A stretch of 64,000 nt of DNA, taken from contig CAYUIE010000004.1 in the NCBI GenBank assembly GCA_964444665.1, positions 200,374-264,373 on the forward strand, written 5' to 3'. The notes under the pieces are model-generated. The model did not search any database and was not told where the DNA came from. It was given only the letters and a program-made list of their open reading frames with translations. Shown here in pieces: positions 45,950 to 55,492 of the stretch; positions within the stretch are counted from its first letter, which is position 1; the number at the start of each line of letters is the position of its first letter. A program made the position numbers and the translations under genes. This DNA comes from CAYZTY01 sp964444665 (GTDB lineage: Bacteria; Planctomycetota; Phycisphaerae; Sedimentisphaerales; CAYZTY01).

Positions 45950-46702
45950 CTATTGCCTTTGGGCAATAGCACTTGTCAAAGGCCTTATTATATTAGGTAG
46001 TATCTTGCTTGCCATCAATTCTTCAGATATCTCGCGTTGTTTCTCAAACGACTTCAGAGCATCGAATTTCTCGTAAGGTACAGGATACTGCCGTATTGTG
46101 AAAAATACGCTTATAGGCTCTTCGGCCGTGTATCTATCGTTGCGTACCTCATAGCTGTTCGTCTTTGACTCCACGCTTATCCGCGCCTGTGTCCTGCAGT
46201 CTTCCGATATTGCCGTTACAATCGTCGGCGAAAAACCTATCGCCTTGCTGTTAGGCAAATCCAGCAGGCAGCCGAAAACACTGTTGCCGAACAACGCCTC
46301 GGCAATAATCTCATCATGGTTGCCGCGATACATAAAATCCATTCCAAACGTGATATCCAGTGAATCAATGTCAAGGTGACTGACTCCGAGCATATAAGGT
46401 ACCAGTTCGATAACAAGCCGGTCCTGCTCATAAGCCTGTTCGAGGTCGGGCGGATTAACGATTCCCGAACCAATTCTGTCGGTCTCCACCATAACCCAGC
46501 GGTACTGACCTCTTTCCCGGCTCTCCTCCAGACAGAACTGTCCGTGCTCACGGCGATAGAAGTTGCCCATCGACGGGAACTGCTTTTGCATCCTCTCGAA
46601 AAAACCAAGCAGGGTGTGCCGTTCGCTTGGAAGGTCAAGCTCGGTATTTATATACATATCCACATAAAAATCGTCGCATAGTGAATTATAACCGCTCGAC
46701 AT
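45950..46702 (-). CDS. hypothetical protein
   Basis: 250 residues, soluble, with no signal peptide. No family recognised. It has an alpha/beta composition with a central LVIELVPYMLGVSHLDIDSLDITFGMDF-like core and IGFSPTIVTAISEDCRTQAR, hinting at a compact single domain with long strands. Codon usage and periodicity look real. It is 55 bases upstream of the 45433 gene on the same strand and may form an operon with it. Confidence 0.65.
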   Translation of the reverse strand: MSSGYNSLCDDFYVDMYINTELDLPSERHTLLGFFERMQKQFPSMGNFYRREHGQFCLEESRERGQYRWVMVETDRIGSGIVNPPDLEQAYEQDRLVIELVPYMLGVSHLDIDSLDITFGMDFMYRGNHDEIIAEALFGNSVFGCLLDLPNSKAIGFSPTIVTAISEDCRTQARISVESKTNSYEVRNDRYTAEEPISVFFTIRQYPVPYEKFDALKSFEKQREISEELMASKILPNIIRPLTSAIAQRQ

Positions 46703-46872
46703 AGTTTTTAAACACTCCTGAAAGGCAAAATGTTCATATCCGGGCCCAATTCATCACATTCACGCATCTTCGCCGTTATTCTCGCATAAACCCCTCCCGC
46801 TGGCAAGAGCTAAACTGCCCAAAAAACAGCCTGAAGAATGTACCTTCTGATAGCTAATAATTATTGGTTTTA

Positions 46873-47095
46873 TAGCCTTTAACTCCGTCAATATCGAGCC
46901 AATCATCGACAAAATCCCGAAATTAAACACCCGCCACACGCAATCTGCAACAATTTGGCTAACGGCCAAGCCCGGCCCTGCCGAAGCGGCAGTATAAAGA
47001 ATCCCCATCCAGGCCCCGCATATTGGCCGCCCAAATAAACCTCCTCTTCAACGAGACGCCTCCGTAGCCCGCATCGTATCGTCAATGGACGATTA
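46873..47095 (-). pseudogene. decayed C-terminal fragment related to the 51842-54274 membrane protein
   Basis: Minus-strand translation gives pieces that match the C-terminus of the kinase-like protein at 51842-54274: CVWRVFNFGILS here versus CVWRVFIFGILS there, with MGILYTAAS versus LGIFYTAGS. Upstream DNA (TTGAAGAGGAGGTTTATTTG) parallels TTGAAAAAGCGGTTTGTGTG of the intact gene, but in a different frame, and further upstream TTGACGATACGATGCGGG parallels TTGACGGTACGACGCCGG with the DNA in between deleted. So it carries a frameshift and an internal deletion. No intact ORF remains. Confidence 0.75.
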
Positions 47096-47225
47096 AAAAG
47101 AAAAGAAAAGTATATTTTATACTTGTTTTAATGGTTTTTGTATGTTATTACTGGACAAGCAGGATGTAGCGGTGCCCTTTTTAGTGCGCCGGGAGATACT
47201 AACAATTTTTTGAGAAAGATAAAAA

Positions 47226-50200
47226 ATGAAAAAGATAATGGTAACAGCGTTGGCTTGGGTTATGATCTTTGACCTTGGGGGAAGCGGAATCGGTTGGGCT
47301 GATCGAGCTAGTCAAAAGCTCATCAATCCCGAAGATATTATGATAAGGTTCAAACAGTGTAAAGACAGGATAAAAGTAATCGTCGGTCTGATTGAGCCTG
47401 CCGAGATAAAGGATAAAATTAGCTGGAAGTCAGAAGAATCAGTTCGATCCTTAAGAGTTGAAATAGCCAATCGCCAGGCATCGGTTCTGTCTTCACTTAC
47501 CCCTGGTGAGTTCACTTTGAGACATCGGTATGAAAACCTTCCTGGATTCTCCGGTGAGATTACAGTTGGCGGTCTTGACAAACTTCTTGATAATCCTTTG
47601 GTAGTATCTGTTGAACCTGACAGGCTTGAATATGCACTTTTGGCGCAGGGCACAGCGTTAATCAACGGAACAACATACCGCTCAACCTACAATGGCAGTG
47701 GTATAGCTATCGCTATTTCTGATACCGGTGTGGATTACACACATGCCAGGCTCGGCAATGGTAGTCTTCCAAATAGTAAAGTCATTGGCGGTTACGATTT
47801 TGGCGATGGCGATTCTGACCCAATGCCAAATGGTAATGCTCATGGAACTGCCTGTGCTGGAATAGCTGCCGGGGATTTGGGTACTGTCGGTGATTATATT
47901 GGCGGAGTGGCATACAATTCGAAAATATATGCTCTGAAGATATCACACGGCAGCACAGGTTCGGCATGGGATTCTGATGTGATAGATGCTTGGGATTGGT
48001 GCATTACTAACCAATACTATCATCCCGACAGTCCAATTATGGTTATAAGCCACAGTTTTGGAGGGGGACGGTACTTTAGTTCAGCAGCGGCGGAAGCAGA
48101 TAGGCCATTCTACGCTGCCGCAGCAGATCGCGTGATTACAGCGGGCATTACTTTGCTTGCGGCATCAGGCAATGATGGATACTGCTCTTCCCTCAACGCT
48201 CCTGCGGCTTTTTCCAGCATAATTTCAGTTGGGGCCGTTTATGATGCAGGCTTAGGAACTTATGATTGGTGCGTTAGCGATAGTTCGTGTGCGGCGCCAG
48301 GCGGTACGCGAACTTGTGATAGCGGCGAGTTTTCCACAAGGCAAACGTCAGGAGATGACATAGTTACGGTCTATTCCAACACAGCTTCGTTCCTAGATAT
48401 CTTGGCACCGTCTCACTGTGCGTACACCACTGATATTGTTGGTTCAGGGGGTTATTCAACGGTTGACTATGATAGCTGTTTCGGTGGAACTTCAGCAGCA
48501 TGCCCCTATGCAGCTGGAGCCGTGGCTTGTCTGCAGGAGGCAGCCATGGACTTGACAGGAGATTACTTAACGCCTGATCAGGTAAGGGCAACATTGGTTA
48601 ACACAGGAGACAATATTGCTGATGGCAAGGTTGCTATAACGAAACCACGAGTAAACTTGGAAGCTGCTATTCAAAGCCTCGGTGGGGAGAATAATGATCC
48701 ATTCCTTTATAACGGTTGGGTATCACCGCAATCAGGAACAACAGTAACTGATTTTGAATATACTGTTAATTACCATGATGTAGATGGAGATGTTCCTAAT
48801 TATGTAAGAGTTTATATAGATGGGAATCCACATGATATGACCCTGTGGAATGGTACTGCAGCGAGTGGGGAATACCTTTATGTGACGCAACTTTCTTCTG
48901 GCAGCCACAATTATTATTTTACAACTACTGATATTAGAGGAGGCTACAGACAGACAGTAAGTTATACGGGTCCCAATGTAGATGTTCCTCCTTCCGGTTC
49001 ATTTGATGTGCTTGACTATACCGCAGATGATTCACCCTCGATTCTCTCCTCCAACAACGGAGATGGGATTTTTCAAAGTGGTGAGAAAGTGAATGTCAGA
49101 CCGCGCATCCAATTTAATGGAATTGCTACTGCCACAGATATTGGTGTTGCATTACCTTACGATGGATCTAACCTAGAGGTACCTACCGGAGATAGAAACT
49201 ATCCTGACCTAAATCCGGGGGAGACAGGATACCCTAAGAATAATAGGTATTTCCAAATTGAGGCAAATCTCGACTATACCGGTATTGAGGACGTTGATGT
49301 TCAGATTGAGTGGGAGGAAGAAGATGTACCCCACTATCAATTGCTCTCCGATGGGCTTAGTTTTAATGTTCAACCGGCAGCATGGATATGGTTGAGCGAC
49401 CAAGCGTGGGATTTTGGCGTGACCAGTCCAGGTGACAATGTTATTTACACCTTAACAGTTACGAATATCGGAACTGATGTTTTACAGGTCACCAACATCG
49501 ACACATCCAGTGAAGATACGGTTGCAAATCCCACTTCATTTGCACTCAACCCCGGCAACTCCCGTAATGTGGAAATAACTATTTATACTTCAGGTCTTGA
49601 AGGGCAACTTTCCAGAGACATACACGTGATTTCCAACGGACGTACATATGAGCCTGCCGAGGACGAGCATCTGATTATTAGTGGCTTGGTTAGTGACAAA
49701 GTGCCAATCTTCCAGGTTCCAAACGTGACAGCAGGTGACTATCCAGATATTAGTGTGGACTATATAGTTTGGAAAGACGGACGAAACGAAAACTCAGATA
49801 TTTTTGCCTATAACATCAGAGCAGGTACTGAACTTCAGATAACCACGAACCCATCTACCCAATATGAACCCCTTATCAGTGGCGACTTGATTGTTTGGAC
49901 TGATGCCCGAAACTGGGACGGATCAGGTTGGACACCTCTATATGACATTTACGGATACGATTTGAGTACTGGCCAGGAGTTTGTGATTTCAGATGATCCA
50001 GAAAAGGAGATTCTAATCGGAGTAGACGGAAACCTAGTTGCGTTTGCCCGTGCCTATGAAATTCTAGAAGATTGGGTTGAAAAACAAATCGCATACAACC
50101 TGCTCGTATATGAGTATCAGGGCAACGGACAGTTTATTCAACGGTATACGACAGGTTTTGTGCCAGGAAGTGGGTACCAGACACGACAAAGTATTCACAC

Positions 50201-51521
50201 CGACGGAGATTTTGGTGGTGGTCTGCTCGTCTTCGAAAGCTATGAATGGTATTGGGATGCTGAAGATGAATATTGGTTGCGTGGTGATAAGCATGTTGAG
50301 GTGTTTGATTTTCTTGCAGGTGATACCAATCCCCATCGCGAACTCAATGGCTGGTACGATCCATATTCCGCGACAACGCATCGGTTTGCTTTTGTGGATT
50401 ATTATGAGGATCCGCAGGGCTACAGTGGCGACCAAGTTTGGATTTGGGATAACGGCTCGGTCCGACGGATAACATCACCTGGATCGGCTGAAGTAGACCA
50501 TGGAGGAGACTGCTTGGCAATCTCTGCTGACCTGATTGTCTATGACAAGTGGGCAGCAGACGCTCTATTCTACTGGGATCTCAGCACAGAACAGGAATTC
50601 CTGCTAACAAATGAGGTAAATAATGCGTACGACTCTAGAATGGACGACAATACTGTAGTCTGGGAGGCCGAAGGGCACATATACTTCGCATTCGTTCAGA
50701 CCCCAGATATCGAAGTATCCCCGGCAAATATTGCATTCAGCGATGAGCATCCTATCGAAGATGATACGATAGACATTTCTGCTGTTATCCGTAATGTGGC
50801 TGACTATGATTGTACTCAGGACATCACTGTGCGTCTGTATGACGGTGATCCAAACGACCCTAATACTCAACTGTGTTCAGACGAGATTATCTCCGGCGGC
50901 ATAGGTGCAAGGGGCAACACAATAGTTGAGTTCAATGATATTTCTGTTGGCGTGGAAGGGTCGCACAATATATACGCCTGTATCAATGTTTCTTTCATCG
51001 ATAATCCCCTAAACAACAAAGCTTACAAAACACTCATTGTTGGCGATGCGGACACCCAAGGCCCTGAAATATCGAATGTAGTCGTGCAGGAATTCAATGG
51101 AAATGGGGATGGCAGGATTGAAAACGACGAGCAGATATTTATATCTTGGCAAGCAACTGATCTTTCCGGTATTAATTCGAGCTGGTGCACGATTGACTCT
51201 AATGATTACCCCGCATCAGGAACCTACTATGTGATTCTGCCCCCTCGTCCTCTCGGAATCTACGGTTTTAGCGTTTCTGCGACTGATGGCGACATAAGCC
51301 CTGAGACGACGCAGCAATCTGATTCGTTTATGGTATCTTTTCATGGTGATATCAGTGAAGATAACAAGGTGAATTTCGAGGACCTAAAGTCAATAGCTGA
51401 CCAGTGGCTGCAACCGCCGGGTACTCCATCTGCTGATATTGCACCATCGCCTGTTGATGGGTTTGTAAACTTCCTTGACTTTGCAATCTTAGCGAAAGAC
51501 TGGTTAAGTGTTGCCCCTTGA
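47226..51521 (+). CDS. secreted S8 (subtilisin-like) serine protease with propeller, CARDB-like and dockerin-like modules
   Basis: 1431 residues. Signal peptide (1-25), propeptide-like region to about 140, then an S8 catalytic domain with Asp166 (AIAISDTGVD), His206 (GNAHGTACAG), oxyanion Asn316 (AASGND) and Ser423 (FGGTSAACP). After it come Ig-like modules including an abnormal-spindle-like region (WDFGVTSPGDNVIYTLTVTN), a TolB-type propeller (GDYPDISVDYIVWKDGRN, LISGDLIVWTDARN), a CARDB-like domain and two dockerin-like loops at the end (GDISEDNKVNFEDLKSIA). All catalytic residues are present, so it should be active outside the cell. Confidence 0.88.
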   Translation: MKKIMVTALAWVMIFDLGGSGIGWADRASQKLINPEDIMIRFKQCKDRIKVIVGLIEPAEIKDKISWKSEESVRSLRVEIANRQASVLSSLTPGEFTLRHRYENLPGFSGEITVGGLDKLLDNPLVVSVEPDRLEYALLAQGTALINGTTYRSTYNGSGIAIAISDTGVDYTHARLGNGSLPNSKVIGGYDFGDGDSDPMPNGNAHGTACAGIAAGDLGTVGDYIGGVAYNSKIYALKISHGSTGSAWDSDVIDAWDWCITNQYYHPDSPIMVISHSFGGGRYFSSAAAEADRPFYAAAADRVITAGITLLAASGNDGYCSSLNAPAAFSSIISVGAVYDAGLGTYDWCVSDSSCAAPGGTRTCDSGEFSTRQTSGDDIVTVYSNTASFLDILAPSHCAYTTDIVGSGGYSTVDYDSCFGGTSAACPYAAGAVACLQEAAMDLTGDYLTPDQVRATLVNTGDNIADGKVAITKPRVNLEAAIQSLGGENNDPFLYNGWVSPQSGTTVTDFEYTVNYHDVDGDVPNYVRVYIDGNPHDMTLWNGTAASGEYLYVTQLSSGSHNYYFTTTDIRGGYRQTVSYTGPNVDVPPSGSFDVLDYTADDSPSILSSNNGDGIFQSGEKVNVRPRIQFNGIATATDIGVALPYDGSNLEVPTGDRNYPDLNPGETGYPKNNRYFQIEANLDYTGIEDVDVQIEWEEEDVPHYQLLSDGLSFNVQPAAWIWLSDQAWDFGVTSPGDNVIYTLTVTNIGTDVLQVTNIDTSSEDTVANPTSFALNPGNSRNVEITIYTSGLEGQLSRDIHVISNGRTYEPAEDEHLIISGLVSDKVPIFQVPNVTAGDYPDISVDYIVWKDGRNENSDIFAYNIRAGTELQITTNPSTQYEPLISGDLIVWTDARNWDGSGWTPLYDIYGYDLSTGQEFVISDDPEKEILIGVDGNLVAFARAYEILEDWVEKQIAYNLLVYEYQGNGQFIQRYTTGFVPGSGYQTRQSIHTDGDFGGGLLVFESYEWYWDAEDEYWLRGDKHVEVFDFLAGDTNPHRELNGWYDPYSATTHRFAFVDYYEDPQGYSGDQVWIWDNGSVRRITSPGSAEVDHGGDCLAISADLIVYDKWAADALFYWDLSTEQEFLLTNEVNNAYDSRMDDNTVVWEAEGHIYFAFVQTPDIEVSPANIAFSDEHPIEDDTIDISAVIRNVADYDCTQDITVRLYDGDPNDPNTQLCSDEIISGGIGARGNTIVEFNDISVGVEGSHNIYACINVSFIDNPLNNKAYKTLIVGDADTQGPEISNVVVQEFNGNGDGRIENDEQIFISWQATDLSGINSSWCTIDSNDYPASGTYYVILPPRPLGIYGFSVSATDGDISPETTQQSDSFMVSFHGDISEDNKVNFEDLKSIADQWLQPPGTPSADIAPSPVDGFVNFLDFAILAKDWLSVAP

Positions 51522-51550
51522 ATTCGTAAGAGTTGAAGAGTAAATTAGAG

Positions 51551-51582
51551 GGCCGTGAACGTATATCGTTTGTGGCCTTTTT
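51551..51582 (+). terminator. intrinsic terminator of the S8 protease gene
   Basis: GGCCGTGAACG and CGTTTGTGGCC pair over 11 positions (three G-U) around TATAT, followed by TTTTT. It lies 30 bases after the protease stop. Confidence 0.75.
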
Positions 51583-51841
51583 CTATGTTCTTTTCCCGTT
51601 GAATCGCTCCTGCCTCGCCGTGGCTCCGGCACGGCGGGTCGGATTCGCTCCGGATTGTATAGTAAAATAGTTGCCGACGTAGTCGGCTTCAACGAACGAG
51701 ATACGAACAACAATTCACCTATTACTAATTAACTAATTCACTAATCAACTAATTCGCGACCTCCGGATGCAAAAGCAATCTGGTCTTTCTCTGAAAATAA
51801 TCATTCATCAATAATCACTAATCAATCGAAGGCTTTCCCGG
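51583..51841. other. repeat-rich spacer
   Basis: No gene. It holds a GC-rich imperfect palindrome (CGCCGTGGCTCCGGCACGGCG), an ACGAGATACGAACAAC copy of the dispersed element (51699-51714), and AT-rich AACTAATTCACTAATCA and AATAATCACTAATCAATC units like those before hisC and at 55.9 kb. Confidence 0.45.
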
Positions 51842-54274
51842 CTAAGACAGTCTCATCTCTGTAACTATCGCTGCAACGGTCGACAAAATCCCGAAAATAA
51901 ACACCCGCCATACGCAATAAGCGGCAACGTGGTTAAACCCACTCTGTTCGATCAGGCCCACCCATACCGAACCAGCAGTATAAAAAATTCCCAGCCCCGC
52001 CCCGCATATTGCCGCCCACACAAACCGCTTTTTCAACGAGGCCCCTCCGCATCCCAGGCTTACAGCAACACCGCAGGCCAACGATACAACCCCAGAAAAC
52101 CACCACATTTCATGATAAATTAAATTTGCGATAACGAGCATTATCGCGCCGCCGATTGCGGCAAGACCTATATGCCAGTAACGCGCCGGCATCCCGGCCC
52201 GCTCCTCCGCTCGTTCACGTATCCGGCGTCGTACCGTCAAAGGCCGGTTATAAAAAAGGTAGAACACGCCGTGTTCAAGCAGCGCGCCCCTCTCTCCAAA
52301 AACCGGAACAATATGCACCGCCGCTGTCGCCCAATGCGCAGCCATAAATCTTGCCAAGGCGGGATAACGATAGGTCATCTGAATTGGAAAGGCAAGGTAA
52401 CCTATATATTTGACAAAGCTGAGGAACACCGCGATGTTGTAATCCTTAAAGCTGCGGTCATAAATCGCGATGCCGACCGCGTACAGCCCGCGACATATCG
52501 AGCCCGGCGAAATCGGGATTATTTGAAAAAGAACAAGTATCCCGCCGGCCCCGAGCGTATCGCCGGTCCGTTGATAATATATCCAGGCCACGATAACCGA
52601 GACAATCTGCGTAACAGGCACAGTCAAAAAATGAACGGCCACGCTAATCAGATATCGCTGAATATACCGCTCCTGAAGCTGTGAAAGAATCGTCTCGGCA
52701 TCCTCATCGGTGAGGATATGTTTTTTCTTGCCGTCCTCTATCATATCGCGCAGCCACTGCTCGCGATAACTGGCGCTAAAATAAAGTTTCACCGGCCGAA
52801 CAAAAATGTAATGAAGCTTATCCTTAAAAAACGCCCGGTCGGTCAAAAACCTGTGCAGGCCTGCCGGCAAGACAGACAACGGCAAATGATATAGAAAAAG
52901 CAGGAATTTTTCTTGTAATCTCAACGCTCGCTCCGGACCAACTCTTCCTGCCCTGTGCCAAACAATAACCTTCTCAGCAATTCTCGCCCGAATCGAACGC
53001 CCAAGATAATCCAGGCTCGTCAACATCTCCCTGTAGTGTTCTCGCCAATCCATTCGCCCCCAAAACCGTCGCAGGCAAGAGCCAAAAAACGGTATCGCTC
53101 CAATGAAAAAAAACAAGAATGTTATGAACCTGTTTCTGCGGAGCCTCTGCTCATTTTCTTCGTCCACAAGATTGCGCACTTTCCAGCCGGTTACAGCACT
53201 ATCAAAAATCGTCGACCAAAGCCGCCGGCTGTAAAGCAGCCTGATATGGTTGTGAGTAACATCAGGCACCGAATCCCTATATACTCGCTCAAGAGCTTTC
53301 AATTCATCCACTATTTGGCGAATATCTGCGAAGTCTTCGCCGTGTGCATTTACAAATTGTTTGAGCTTATTTATATCGCCGCGGTCGAACTGCACCAAAG
53401 AGCCTCGCGAAAGGCCGTTGATTATCAACTTGAAGTCACCCGGACTCATCGGCCCAAACGGCAGAAGCGTAAGGCCCGCCCGAAAATCCACGGCAACCAA
53501 TCCACCCTCAGCGATTGTATTCTCACGCTTTAGGCAATTCGGCTGGCTCTTACAAGTTGACCATTCATACTGCCTGGCAAGCTCATACGCCCCCATCTCG
53601 TGCAGAAGCTGGACGAAACTTTTCATAAACATCCGCTTGGCCCGGTATTCAGGAGAGCCGAGGTTTTGCGGGTCAACCTTCTCGCCCTTTAGCCACCGCT
53701 TCAACGAATCCAGATGCTCGTCTGCCTCGAGCCGCCACGTCCTGCCCTCGACCCATTCCCTTATCTCGCCGCAGCTTCCTAAATTTTCATCAACAAATGT
53801 TGCGTAAACGTCCGCAACCGCCTCTTCACTGCCGAAGCGAATCTTCGCCGCCCGGCGTATAAATTTTTGCCACATTGCCCCTGCCCGAACCGCATCGGGA
53901 TTGACCTGAAGCTGGAACGGCCCCTGAAAGCCAATCCGATACAGCAAATTACGGAAATGTCGGGAAAAAGACGAAGGCGGCACAAGAATCTTCATCGCGT
54001 AAAGACCGCCGGCCTCAATCCCAATTAAATCGGGGTGCCCATTCTCAATCGACAGGACCTTCACGCGATAAACTTGCCCCGCATAGCCGCCACCCACAAA
54101 CGCCTCAACAACAAGTCGAATCCTTGCCTTATCACCTCCCGAGACGCCTGTAACATCATAGGCAAACTCCCGGCCCGCATCGTAGCGCTCAATCCGCATC
54201 GGCCGGTGCAGTCTCGCAGCCCGAAACTTCTCTTCAAGAGCCTTACAAACTTCAGGACTATACACCTCGGCCAT
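51842..54274 (-). CDS. kinase-like multispanning membrane protein, function unknown
   Basis: 810 residues. The N-terminal 270 residues resemble a protein-kinase fold: a glycine-rich loop (VGGGYAGQVYRV, 60-71), a VAIK-like LYAMKIL with Lys95, and GLVAVDFRAG (258-267) in the place of DFG. A canonical HRD loop is not visible. The remaining part has about eight membrane spans (from about 380, then 540-800). I know of no named family; ABC1/UbiB-type atypical kinases are one possible comparison. It begins nine bases after the pgpA stop, so it is coupled to phospholipid synthesis at least by transcription. A broken relative lies at 46873-47095. Confidence 0.6.
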   Translation of the reverse strand: MAEVYSPEVCKALEEKFRAARLHRPMRIERYDAGREFAYDVTGVSGGDKARIRLVVEAFVGGGYAGQVYRVKVLSIENGHPDLIGIEAGGLYAMKILVPPSSFSRHFRNLLYRIGFQGPFQLQVNPDAVRAGAMWQKFIRRAAKIRFGSEEAVADVYATFVDENLGSCGEIREWVEGRTWRLEADEHLDSLKRWLKGEKVDPQNLGSPEYRAKRMFMKSFVQLLHEMGAYELARQYEWSTCKSQPNCLKRENTIAEGGLVAVDFRAGLTLLPFGPMSPGDFKLIINGLSRGSLVQFDRGDINKLKQFVNAHGEDFADIRQIVDELKALERVYRDSVPDVTHNHIRLLYSRRLWSTIFDSAVTGWKVRNLVDEENEQRLRRNRFITFLFFFIGAIPFFGSCLRRFWGRMDWREHYREMLTSLDYLGRSIRARIAEKVIVWHRAGRVGPERALRLQEKFLLFLYHLPLSVLPAGLHRFLTDRAFFKDKLHYIFVRPVKLYFSASYREQWLRDMIEDGKKKHILTDEDAETILSQLQERYIQRYLISVAVHFLTVPVTQIVSVIVAWIYYQRTGDTLGAGGILVLFQIIPISPGSICRGLYAVGIAIYDRSFKDYNIAVFLSFVKYIGYLAFPIQMTYRYPALARFMAAHWATAAVHIVPVFGERGALLEHGVFYLFYNRPLTVRRRIRERAEERAGMPARYWHIGLAAIGGAIMLVIANLIYHEMWWFSGVVSLACGVAVSLGCGGASLKKRFVWAAICGAGLGIFYTAGSVWVGLIEQSGFNHVAAYCVWRVFIFGILSTVAAIVTEMRLS

Positions 54275-54283
54275 TAACGGTTC

Positions 54284-54772
54284 CTAAGCAATCCATAACA
54301 TTACTGAAACCTGCAGAACTACCGCCGCATACACGCCCGCTAATAAATCATCGGCTAATATCCCCCAGCCTTCCGGCAGCTTCTGAATCCTGTATATGGG
54401 AAAGGGCTTTAGAATATCAAATAACCTGAAAAGCAAAAAGCCGACTATTGCCGTAACCAGAATCTGCCTGCCCGAAAACGCCTCTATAAAAAAAGACGCA
54501 GCCAGAAAAGTAACCGCCTGGCCGGCCAATTCATCCGCGACAACCTCTCGCGGGTCGGTATTACCGAGTTCCCTGATAACGGCTGGTGAAAGTATTACGC
54601 ACGCGACGGAACCTGCCAAAATCAACGCCGCCATCACGATTGATATTGAAACGGCCGGCGCATTGAAGTAACACATCAAGCCGAAGATAATCATCGGCGG
54701 CAGCGAGCCCCACGTACCCGGCGCTATCGGCAACCAGCCAAGACCAAAACAAGATAAAATAATTCTTTTCAT
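54284..54772 (-). CDS. pgpA: phosphatidylglycerophosphatase A
   Basis: 162 residues with three or four membrane spans. Dephosphorylates phosphatidylglycerol phosphate. The N-terminal GLGWLPIAPGTWGSLPP and the acidic TDPREVVADELAGQ are the conserved catalytic segments; LFDILKPFPIYRIQKLPEGW and GILADDLLAGVYAAV complete the signature. It is the first gene of a pair with the kinase-like membrane protein. Confidence 0.93.
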   Translation of the reverse strand: MKRIILSCFGLGWLPIAPGTWGSLPPMIIFGLMCYFNAPAVSISIVMAALILAGSVACVILSPAVIRELGNTDPREVVADELAGQAVTFLAASFFIEAFSGRQILVTAIVGFLLFRLFDILKPFPIYRIQKLPEGWGILADDLLAGVYAAVVLQVSVMLWIA

Positions 54773-54850
54773 AATTGCAGAAGGTTAACTCCTATCGCCC
54801 CTTAAGTCAAAGATTATTACGCCCCGGCTACCTATGGCACAGGTTCGCCG

Positions 54851-54882
54851 ACGAGTCACGGGTCACGAGCCACGAGCGACGA
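54851..54882. repeat. dispersed CGAGTCACGGGTCACGAGCC element
   Basis: Matches 55580-55609 almost exactly, so copies sit on either side of the HNH-AP2 gene in the same orientation. Built of RTCACGAG-like units, related to the element at 29279-29303. Confidence 0.7.
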
Positions 54883-54883
54883 A

Positions 54884-55492
54884 TTATCCTTCCGGAAAAT
54901 TCAGGCAGGCGAACTCGCCATGATATTTCCTCGCCGCCCGGTCCCGTGCCTTAGCGGCCTCAATCTCGCTGTGAAAGTAACCAAGATGTATAATTTTTCC
55001 CTCAAATCTTATCCTGGCCCTCCATTTGCCTTTTTCCTTATTTCGACAAATTCCCTTATATTTCGAAGTATACGCACCTGACCGCTTTTCCCTGTTGCAC
55101 ATATTCTGCGAATACGTCGCCGCCCGCAGGTTCGACCTCCTGTTATCCATCCCGTCGTTATTAATATGGTCAACCACCATTCCTTTACATACTTTGAGAA
55201 TCACCTGGTGCATATATACGGGTTTCCCTTTTCCCGTTCTTTTGTCTGTTCCATATCCTTTCGAATAAAAGCTGTCCCCGTTTCTCCTTTTGCATGCAAA
55301 CCATTCATATTTTCGCAGTCGTTCGTAGTCGGCCGGGTCCACCTTCGCGTACCTCGGCTGCGACATCCGAATCAACCGAAACTCATAACCGTAACGCAGC
55401 CGCCGGTATAAAAGAACAAGCCGGACAATCGGCCGTTCTACAACCGCCCGTATATATCTGCCTGTACTGAAAACTACTGAGATGTTTCCCAC
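54884..55492 (-). CDS. HNH endonuclease with AP2 DNA-binding domain
   Basis: 202 residues. An HNH motif lies at about 94-125 (YMHQVILKV, VVDHINNDGMDNRRSNLR), followed by an AP2/ERF-like DNA-binding domain (about 143-198, SKYKGICRNKEKGKWRARI). This is the architecture of free-standing homing endonucleases. The conserved part begins around residue 43 (MSQPRYAKVD), so the true start may be internal. Direct copies of a 30-base element flank the gene, consistent with a mobile history. It diverges from the TIR/SIR2 cassette. Confidence 0.85.
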   Translation of the reverse strand: MGNISVVFSTGRYIRAVVERPIVRLVLLYRRLRYGYEFRLIRMSQPRYAKVDPADYERLRKYEWFACKRRNGDSFYSKGYGTDKRTGKGKPVYMHQVILKVCKGMVVDHINNDGMDNRRSNLRAATYSQNMCNREKRSGAYTSKYKGICRNKEKGKWRARIRFEGKIIHLGYFHSEIEAAKARDRAARKYHGEFACLNFPEG

